A stretch of 64,000 bases of DNA from Gyrodactylus bullatarudis (Eukaryota; Platyhelminthes; Monogenea; Gyrodactylidea; Gyrodactylidae), in assembly GCA_012064415.1 (NCBI GenBank), contig SSNU01000117.1, forward strand, positions 374,364-438,363. The letters are read 5' to 3'. The translations under genes were made by a program, and so were the position numbers. Below the pieces are notes generated by a model that had not been told where the DNA came from, ran no database searches, and saw only the letters and a list, made by a program, of their open reading frames with translations. This document shows positions 55,917 through 64,000 of this stretch, in pieces. Each line of letters begins with the position of its first letter. The first letter of the stretch is position 1.

Positions 55917-58103
55917 ATTTTAGTGAAGATCGGGATATAATAGAGTAATAGAATAGTCTATTTTAGAGCGAATATGACTCATGATGGTCTTTATAGAGTG
56001 AAGATTATCACAGTTCATAATGTCATATTTATCTTTAATCATGTTAAAAGCTGAGAGTAGGAAATGTTCATCATAAACTACTCTTCTTAAGGAATAAACA
56101 TGCTCGATCATAGAAGAGGATTCAATAAAATTTTTTACTATAAATGCCAACCTTCTAACCCATAGAGGGTTCAGACCTGAAACCAAAATGCGAGCATTAT
56201 AGGAATCAAGGTCAGGGAAAACCCAGTATAAGAAGGAGGCTTGAATTCTTTCTAAATCACGTGCCTGAGTATGGGTCAGGTTCGTGAGTAGCGGAGCTAA
56301 ATAGTCAAAGTTATTTAAAACTAAGGATTTGTAGGCCTTAATTCTTAGTTGTGGCGTTTTAGAGAATTTTAGAATAGTGAAGATTGTTGAATTAATTTTG
56401 GAGAGGTTGGAAAAGGGATCAATTTTTAACTTGGAGTTGATACCGAAACCTAGATCAAAGTTAAAGGAGACAATTTCTCCAGGAAGTAGAAGAGATTCAA
56501 GGAGGGTTGCAGGGAGACCCAATGGGAGCATTATTTTGCATTTATCTCTATTAATATAGAGCCCCATGGACTCGAGTGAATCTTTAAGAAGGCAGAAGTT
56601 TCTGTTGATTTTTAAAATATCAAGGGAGTTTTTAACCCTGAAGACGAACTTAAGGTCGTCGGCAAATTTAAAGAGGGCACCCTCAATACCCTGAGGAAGC
56701 TGAATATCAGCGAAACAAATATTGAAAAGAAGGGGGCCGATAGTGGAACCTTGAGGAACACCAGAATTAATGGGTTTCAAACTACTGGTAGTGTTATTGA
56801 AATTTACATATTGCAGTCGATTACAAAGTTAACATATTTGTAATATAAGGATCAACTTTAAGTTGAATAAGTTTATTCTGAATATAGGAAAATTTTAGTT
56901 TATCAAACGCTTTAGAAATATCCAAATAATGGATGACAATGTAATAGTTAGTTTTTAGCAGGGGTAAGGAATAGTTCAAAAAGGCGAGCATATTATTGAA
57001 GTATTTTTGCCAGGTAAGAATCCATGTTGATATGTATCTGGGAATGGACTAGGTAGGCAACTGGAGATTTCTTTAGTAAAAAAGCGATCAAGAATCGATG
57101 CAAAAATATTCAGTGAGGATATGGGCCGAAGGTGAGAGTAATCTGAATATTTCTTGGCTTTAGGAATCGGAGTTATTTTAATTATCAACCATTCCAGTGG
57201 AATAGAACATCTGGAGATACACTCATTAAGGTAATAATAACATAGATTTGCTAGAAATGGGCTAGGTAATTTTGATAATAAATGGAAGGAGTTAAAATGA
57301 GAATCAAGTCTATTGATGTTTTTGGAATTTTTGAACATTGTATTTAAGTCGGCAATTGAGATAAAAGGAGGATGAGCTGAGGGATCGATAGCAATAAAAT
57401 CAATATTTTCCACGCTATTAAACGATTTTGCAAAGAAATTATTTATATTTTCGCAAAAATCCTTGTCGGGTAAGGGACAAAAGTTTTTTATTGAAGACGA
57501 TTTGTTAATATTAAGTAGTTTTCTGAATTTGGACCATCCTATTTGGGGATTAACCTTAAGCTCAGCTGCTACATTAGCTTCAAATGATCTGAGAGATACA
57601 AAATCAATCTTGGAGGAGGAGTTGAAGAATTTATTGGAATTGATGCTTTAGTGATCAGTGAATAGAAAATTTGGAAATTGAAATTGGAATTTGGGAATAT
57701 TAGTGATGAAAATCTCTGAACCAGGTTTTTAAGTTTTTTAAATCTACAACTTTTTGGTAGAAAAGAGAGTGGTTGGATAATGAGTTATTAAAGAATATAA
57801 TATTATGATCGGAGAAGGGGACTGGGTAGGTCAAAGACCTGTAGAATACATTTGAGAAAATTAGGTCTAGAATGTTAAACTTTCGGGTAGGCCTAGTAAC
57901 AATTTTTTGTAAATTATGGGTTATTAATAATTTGTCAAAAAACTGAGGAATGGAAGGATGATTATTTTCTGAAGGGAAATTAAAATCTCCAAGGATAGTT
58001 AAATTATTTTTATGGCTGACTACTTTAGAGTAGATTTGGTCAAATAAAACTTCGTCAGATACGTGGTAATAACTTGTCATAAAAAACAATCAGCCCCCGT
58101 GAA
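55917..58103 (-). pseudogene. non-LTR retrotransposon: endonuclease, linker, RT, C-terminus
   Basis: On minus from 58103: APE endonuclease with LTILGDFNFPSENN and VPFSDHNIIFF (SDH motif). After a break near 57670 comes a linker (KIDFVSLRSFEANVAAELKV), PLEWLIIKITPIPKAKK, SHLRPISSLNIF, a frameshift near 57000, YLDISKAFDKLKF (catalytic Asp), NSGVPQGSTIGPLLF, LFKFADDLKFVF (catalytic FADD), and a C-terminal region ending ITLLYPDLH with a TAA at 55917. Truncated at the 5' end. Three or more frame breaks. Same broad family as the 41.6-43.2 kb relic. Confidence 0.88.
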
Positions 58104-58228
58104 TTGTTTGTTTTTATTTTTTAGGTAATCTGGGGTCCTACATTTGTAGATTCCTTCAATCTTATTGGCTAATAAGGATATCTTAGAAAGCTTTAGGGTT
58201 CAAGAGTTTCATTCAGTCATAACTCGTT

Positions 58229-58880
58229 ATGGATTGTGGAGATATGCGAGCTAGATTTGATGAGCTCTTGACTAATCTCAAGAAAGCTGATAACTCCAGA
58301 ATGTACAACAGAGATCAGTATGCCGAACTAATTGAGCAAGTTAAATTCTCAAAGTTGCCAGAAGAGATTTCTAAAAACCATTATCGTCTTTCTAAAAACT
58401 GTGATGTAAAAATTGTTGATGGAGAAGAGAGAGTTTTTCGTCGCTCAGACAAATATCCAGATGGTCTCATGTACTTGAGAGAAGATGAAATTTTCAATGT
58501 AATTCACGAGCTTTATATCAGTAAAGCCCACTACAAGCGTGATTCCCTTAAAATGGAATTAAGAAGGAAATATTACAATTTAACCTATGAGCACATTCAG
58601 ATATATCTTCGTCTTTGTGAGAACTGTAATAGAGCAGTGCGAGTTGCAAAATTTGCCTATTCGCAGCCTAGAAAAAGTCAAAGTCAAAGCTCCGTTGAGA
58701 GAGCTAACTATGAAGTAGAAAAAATTTTGCGAAACTTAACTGATGACCAAGATACACCAAGTTTATTGAAAATATCAAGAATTCGGTTCATCACTCAACC
58801 ATCGAGATGACTCCTTATAAAGCTGACTTTTGTCAAGATCTCAAAGCTCCCTTGCATTTAGAGAAAAGTAATTATTATTA
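58229..58880 (+). pseudogene. integrase-like gene fragment
   Basis: MDCGDMRARFDELLTNLKKA followed by HELYISKAHYKRDSLKMEL, then YYNLTYEHIQIYLRLC and CENCNRA: this matches the H-x-H/C-x-x-C zinc-binding N-terminus of Gypsy-derived integrase genes of the kind annotated KRBA2-like. The catalytic core is deleted. After a frameshift near 58757 the frame TKFIENIKNSVHHSTIEM, TPYKADF is the end of the core. So this is an internally deleted copy. Confidence 0.65.
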
Positions 58881-59110
58881 TTGGTAAATTTTTTAGATAG
58901 TGAATTTATAAAAGACTTTTTATCTGAAACGAGCACCTTCAATCATTCATCTGACAGTGAAATTGAACAAGATCTTGACCAAGGAAACATAAATATAATA
59001 GGTTTGTTTGCTTTCTTAATTCCATATTATGAAATCCATATTTTCATGAATTTTCAAATTTATCTAATTTAGATTTTGATGATGTTGATTTCGGTCCTGA
59101 TTCTGACCAC
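58881..59110 (+). other. acidic fragment, possibly a transposase N-terminus
   Basis: FLDSEFIKDFLSETSTFNHS then SDSEIEQDLDQG, and after an intron-like gap ending aatttag, FDDVDFGPDSDHEKS. Acidic starts like this occur in piggyBac transposases, but no diagnostic motif follows. Low confidence. Confidence 0.25.
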
Positions 59111-59329
59111 GAAAAAAGTATGTTTAGTATAGAAATTTTGAAACTATTTTGTTTTTTGAATGTTATAAATTATAATCAATATTCACAACAAGATATAGAC
59201 AAACTTGGAAATGAGATTTCGGATAGCTGCTACAGAGGTATCGTGAAAAATGCAAATTCAATGATTCTCAAAAAACAAGGCCTACACATTATTTTTAAAT
59301 TCGTAAACCTATTATCTTAATAATTCAGT

Positions 59330-59530
59330 TGAGAACGATGAACTGAATTACGATGGGGTTAATTTTGGAAATTTCTGGGGCTGAATCTAAGATAAATTTT
59401 CTAGAATGGGGCTAGTTTTAGGATTATTCCCACTTTGGGGCTACTTGAGGAATTTTTTGAATGTATTTGGGACTACTTTTGGAATTTATTAAAATTTTGG
59501 GGCAACTTTTGAGATTAACCCTATAAAAAA
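59330..59530. repeat. decayed G-run repeat
   Basis: Short repeats of 'ggggct.cttttg.ggaattt' type, loosely like 32745-32820. Confidence 0.4.
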
Positions 59531-59639
59531 TCTTTGTAATAACATAGGATATCTTTTCAAGAGGAATTTAGTTTTTTGATTTAATTATTTTAAATAGAAT
59601 AAGTCTGTTTATAAATCTGTGGTGGCAATAACAAATGTC

Positions 59640-59800
59640 TGAAAAGCAATTTTTATGTACATAATGGATTCTTCAACTTTATGTAACAAGGAATAAAGTA
59701 ATGATTTAGAGTAATCAATTTTGGTCCTAAAATGACACATAATGGATTTAATATCCCATAAAATACTAAATTTATCAAGATTATATTTCTCATCAAGAAA
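59640..59800 (-). mobile_element. LINE C-terminal fragment
   Basis: On minus: YNLDKFSILWDIKSIMCHFR, TKIDYSKSLLYSLLHK, matching the C-terminal ends of the LINEs at 41.6 kb and 55.9 kb (IRSKIDYSITLLYPDLH). Confidence 0.7.
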
Positions 59801-60040
59801 TCTAAAAGTAGAAAATTACACTGTGTGTCAAAAAAAAATTCCAAAAAAGTAATTGGGTAAGACCCATGTGTTTTTGATCCAAAATTTCACGCTGATTCCA
59901 AATCTGGTCTCAGAATTTAAAAGTTGGGTTCAGTTTGGGAGATATTGAAGAAAATTGAAAAAGGATTTCAGTCTAGAATCTTGAAGAAAACTATGGAATT
60001 TCTTTTTTTTAAAGCTGTGAGTTTGTTTCAAATGTAAAAG

Positions 60041-61075
60041 ATGATTCTCACCAAACCTGATAAAGGAAAGGGGATAGTTATAATGTATAAGGATGACTAT
60101 TATAAAGCAGGTTTTGATTTTCTCTCGGAGAGTAAATTTGTTAATACTGGGAGAGATAGAACAAAATATTATAAAGAAATGGAATCCATGGAACAATTCA
60201 TGTATAAAATAGCAAAGGGATTGTATGATAGGAATATAATTTCTGATAAAACCAGAAATTCTATAGCGATGAAACATACAAGGATGTCAAGATTATACCT
60301 ACATCCTAAGACACATAAGATTGTAGATAATGTAATCCCAGAAGTTTTCCCGATTCGGCCGATCTTGGATATGTCGTCATGTCCGCAACAAAATTTAGCA
60401 AAATGGCTTATCGGTATCTTAAAGCCTATACATAATTACTATACTAAATATGTTGTAAAAGATACGTTTTCGTTTGTTGACAGAATTAAGGTTTTAAATA
60501 TAGGTTCAAATGAAATGATTTCATTAGATGTAAGTTCATTATTTCCTAGTATACCTATAGAGGAGACTCTTACTATCATCAAAGCTTTCATAGTTGAACA
60601 TGAGGGTTTTGAAATGCAAAGTAATGAGATTGCGTCTCTCATTAGAATCTGCTGTACTAATGTCTCATTGTCATTTCAAAACAAAGTTTTCATTCAAAAA
60701 GATAGCTATGGGCTCACCTCTTAGTCCTCTCTTAGCTGACATCTTTTTAGGTTGGCTAGAGATGAATAAGATGTCTGAAACTATATCAATACTTTCACTG
60801 ATGTTTACATCAGATATGTCGATGACACTTTTATTCTGATGAAACCTAATATATCAATAGATGTTTTTTCTTTAAGATGAACTCATTTCATCCGAATATT
60901 AAATTCACTATGGAAAGAGAATCTAATGGTATTTTGAGTTTTCTAGATGTAAAACTAACCAGAAAAGAAGATGGATCAATTTTAAGAAATATTTATAAGA
61001 AGAGGACTGAAGTATCTTCATTATGCTAGTTTCAGTCCTATATCTCATAAAATAGGCTTAGTAATAAAACGATAA
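60041..61075 (+). pseudogene. PLE family A, RT region
   Basis: ILTKPDKGKGIVIMYKDDYY, SRLYLHPKTHKIVDN, MSSCPQQNLAKWLI, ISLDVSSLFPSIPIEE, then a frameshift at 60700 within the IAMGSPLSPLLADIFLG block, a further break, YVDDTFILMKPN, and FLDVKLTRKEDGSILR. Truncated at 61068 in the linker. Frame breaks make it inactive. Confidence 0.87.
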
Positions 61076-62154
61076 TGAGATGAATCATTAGATTATTCTT
61101 AGTCTAATTGATTTTCTCCTCGAGTGACTGAAATTTTTGTAAATATCATTAAATTCTATCTTCATCATAACTAGCTTGATGATCTGATTTTGAATATATT
61201 TTTAGATATTTTCAAGTTCGAGTATCACCATTAATGGCCATGTTAAAGCATAAATAATGCCTATTCCGGAAGCAAAAAAATCAGCTGTTGATAAATATTT
61301 TCCGAATAAATGCCGGAAAAAATCAACTGGTGTCATTTCCACTTCGTGTTAAAAAATAGAGTAAAAATTAACATTCAGGTGACAGAAGAATGGTGACTAC
61401 TCTTTCTACCAATATTTTGACAAGGAACAGTCAAAATGCCCACCGGTGCAAGAAATTCGAAGATAGGATTAATTTGGTGTGCAAATGCTACTGGTGATAA
61501 AAATACTTTTTGCAGATAATTAATAAAATTTAAAAAATCAAGGTGTTTCGAATTTCCTAAATACTAGTAAATATTAGTAAAAATAGATTTAATCGGAACC
61601 AACCTCTTACCAAAGCCTCTTCCAGATGTTTCGGTACTGAGATAGTCAAGTACTTTCTTCGGTGGATGAGACGCTTTTAACCTGAAATCTTGCTACCAAA
61701 TTGTACCTCTGTATGCCAGCCTCTTGATGCCGGCATAATAAGATTATTCAAGTGAAGAAGTCTAATGAATGCGAAAATAGCATCGGATAAAATCTCAGTT
61801 TATTATCTAAGAAGTTGGGAGTTTATGATCTGTGAAATTAATTCAATACATGATGACCAGAGTATTAAATGCCAAACTATCACATTGATTAGCGAATAGA
61901 ATTCGAGGATTCAAAGAACAAATCAGAATGAAGGAGATGAATATTTTTTCTACCTCTGCCCTAAAATTGAAAAAGGCCCTTTTGGGTTTTTTCTAGGATG
62001 GAGTTGTTATGCAGATATCATTGTAATTTTTAAAAAATAAATCACGGAGGTCTCTCTCTCAGGGGATCCCTTTAGTGACTTATTTTATATAGGAGAAAAG
62101 AATTAATCACTCCACACAAATAATTATTGCCTGAAATAAGCCAATTCTGCATGT
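61076..62154. other. no gene seen
   Basis: AT-rich DNA with a few GC-richer patches (61600-61740) but no frame or repeat that I can place. Confidence 0.4.
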
Positions 62155-62575
62155 TCCAAATTATTTTTTTTTCAACATACAAATGAGAAAACTTGCAACC
62201 TAACCAAAATAATAATTACGCTGATTCTGAATCTGAATTTCTTTTCAGAGATAATAGAGGATAAAATTTGTTTTTTTGGCTCTAAAACCAGCAATCTTGT
62301 AAATTATAAGAGATATCGAGCAGGCGATTGCATATTTGAAATATACGGCTATTGTTTTACAATAGAAAGTTATTTTTTTTCCTAAGGCCTCAGCAAATAG
62401 GTTTTCAAAAAATCACCCTTCTGGTTGGCATCATTGACAAGTCATGTGTATGAATTACACATATTTTTGTAGCTTAATAAATTTCCTTTCTAATGAGGGG
62501 TCAAAAAAACATTTTAAGAATCTTTCACTTCAAATTATCGCTCAAGAAAGTGTTCTGTTCCACTGTTCAAGATCA
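62155..62575. mobile_element. piggyBac-type MITE, copy 3 (inverted)
   Basis: The complement of 12780-13270 can be followed from 'caaattattttttt' through 'acgctgattctgaat', 'gcaatcg'-like and 'ctcagcaaatagg' to 'tgttccactgttc'. The TTAA ends are lost. The frame at 62444-62629 is not a gene. Confidence 0.75.
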
Positions 62576-62929
62576 ATTTATTTATGTCACTCTGTCACTC
62601 TTACTCAAGTTTTATTTGTCGAAAAGTAAGTAAATACGATTGCAACATTCCCAGTCCCTATTCCCTAATATCATGCCAAAATTAACTGATGAGCAAAAGA
62701 CAGGGATTCGATTTCTTCATAGTCAAGATAAGAAACGTTTTACTCTCACGAAATTGTCTACATAATATTAAAATACAGTGAATTCTCTAATAATTGTACG
62801 TAAAAAAGACCAACTCGATTAAAAAATCGACCCTCTACCATAAAGTAGTCGTATTAAAACTATAATAAAAAGTTCCACCATTTCTTTAAAATCATCAATT
62901 TTTTCAGACAGATTCAAAAATACCTCAAA

Positions 62930-63230
62930 TTCAAAAAAACTATTCTTATAATCTTCAACTACCTTGGCATATGTGAGCTTTTTCACTTTTTTCTCCACTG
63001 TTTTGGTGTTTTTTCAGCTTACATTTTATTCTTCTTTGACATTTACTATTTCTTTCATAATATGTAAAATATTATCTTTAATGAATTCTTAACTTATATC
63101 ATTTTTATTGCCACTGATGATGATATGTGAAATGTACATATGGCCCTAATATATATCTTTTTTCTAATTCTCTAAATATGATTTCAAGTGGATTTTCGGG
63201 CTTATTTAAAATTTACGTGAATTCACAAAA
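62930..63230 (+). mobile_element. PLE family A 3'-terminal fragment
   Basis: Starts with the last codons (encoding YSYNLQLPWH-like residues) and the untranslated region 'tgtgagctttttcact', 'ttttggtgttttttcagct', and continues past the hammerhead-like motif to 'aaaatttacgtgaattc', which marks the end shared with 24.5 kb and 37.4 kb. Confidence 0.8.
63110..63144 (+). ncRNA. hammerhead-like motif at a PLE 3' end
   Basis: GCCA (63110-63113), CTGATGA (63114-63120), 8 nt TGATATGT, GAAA (63129-63132), TGTACA, T-A (a possible AUA cleavage triplet), TGGC (63141-63144). Stem I has four perfect pairs; stem III is self-complementary; helix II is not formed in the simple model. Confidence 0.55.
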
Positions 63231-63304
63231 ATCTTTACATTAATGGATGGATAGAATTTCAACAGTTTTATTATAAAAATCTTTTAGTATAAATAAAACA
63301 ATTT

Positions 63305-63536
63305 TTTGACACTCTTAGAGCATGTTAAAGAGTGGATAAACTCAGGGGGTTTCAACTTGAAATTTCTTTAGAAGAAGATATATATTTTCATTATAAATGA
63401 TTGGAATGATTTGCTATTTTATGAAAATAAAAGATATTCATTTCGACACTTGAGACTTTATAACACTTTTAGAGTCTGTTAAAAAGTGGATGAATCTAGG
63501 GGGTCAACTTGAAACCTCTGTAAAAGAAGATGAACT
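63305..63536. repeat. direct repeat (~75 bp, two copies)
   Basis: 63305-63380 and 63462-63536 share 'cttttagagtctgttaaa', 'agtggat.aa.tc.aggggg', 'caacttgaaa..tct.ta.aagaagat'. Separated by ~80 bp. Confidence 0.75.
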
Positions 63537-63539
63537 ATA

Positions 63540-64000
63540 TAAATCTCTGAATTTGATAAAGGCTCATTGGACTATTCAAATCTTATAATTATTTGTGTGT
63601 TAATGAATCGTGACGAGAATAATATGTATGAGAAAGCAGTCAACGAGGGAAAATTTGCTGGAAAATATAGTTCAAATAAGTTCTAAGTCCTGTTTGTTTT
63701 GACGTCTGATGGTGTAGCGGATGGGGAATTCTCCCTAAGAACTGCTGTTAGAAACTAATAATTCTTAATTGCAATTATACCAGTCAATCGAAAAGATGTG
63801 GTTGTTTAAAGAATAATCTTAAATGCAATTCCAAATGCCATAAGAGTCTTTCGTGAATATTTGTTATTTTTTTGGGTTATTATCAAAAAGTAGACAAGTC
63901 TAGATTAATTTTATCAAAAAGTAGACATACATTTCCAAAATATAGGCGGTCTATTCGGATAATATATCAATAAATAGACAATCTGTCCCAACTTTATACA
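63540..64000. other. no gene seen
   Basis: AT-rich. A short direct repeat 'ttttatcaaaaagtagaca' occurs twice near 63883-63925. Confidence 0.4.

Noticed and set aside
63305..63536. CRISPR-like spaced repeat
   Set aside because: Only two copies of a long direct repeat in animal-type DNA; no array structure.

Overview
The window is strongly AT-rich animal (metazoan-type) nuclear DNA, and most of it is transposable-element debris. It contains Tc1/mariner, pogo/Tigger, piggyBac and hAT-like DNA transposons, Gypsy LTR fragments, non-LTR retroposons with an APE-type endonuclease, and above all Penelope-like elements (PLEs; reverse transcriptase plus GIY-YIG endonuclease). Few host genes can be supported. 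Where they can be read, their spliceosomal introns are extremely short: mostly 25-37 bp, with GT..AG ends, and all phase 0 in the two atlastin-like genes. Such introns are reported for dicyemid mesozoans, so a dicyemid or similarly reduced animal is my best guess. This is an inference from intron length, not from a marker gene.

Host-type genes: (1) an atlastin/GBP-family GTPase on the minus strand (2180-7722), rebuilt as 11 exons and 805 codons; (2) a paralogue on the same strand (15033-17193) with matching exon structure, which has lost its P-loop and switch half at the exact junction with a PLE fragment; (3) a secreted, probably GPI-anchored protein with a carbonic-anhydrase-like domain lacking most zinc ligands and a long Thr-rich mucin stalk (18381-20077); (4) an intact universal stress protein (39630-40097); (5) a broken MFSD1-like major-facilitator gene (44096-45342).

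Layout: 1-2.1 kb repeats and a 1.1-kb palindrome; 2.2-7.7 kb atlastin gene with an intact Tc1 and a MITE in one intron; 8.2-10.2 kb palindrome built from a piggyBac 3' end; 10.7-14.2 kb an old IR/DR Tc1 and a Tigger element holding nested insertions; 15-17.2 kb atlastin paralogue; 18.2-20.1 kb mucin gene; 20.6-30.6 kb a patchwork of at least three PLE types and Gypsy pieces; 31-39.6 kb sparse, decayed DNA; 39.6-45.3 kb stress protein, hAT and LINE relics, MFSD1; 45.7-63.2 kb PLE, Gypsy, LINE, Tigger and integrase relics.

The most interesting signal is catalytic RNA. Two copies of a short retroposon-like repeat carry a complete hammerhead ribozyme core next to a tRNA T-arm/box-B-like motif (minus strand, 13435-13477 and 28505-28547). 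Separately, the 3' ends of several PLE copies carry a smaller hammerhead-like motif: CTGATGA, 8 nt, GAAA, a self-complementary stem III, and a stem I whose two sides co-vary between copies.
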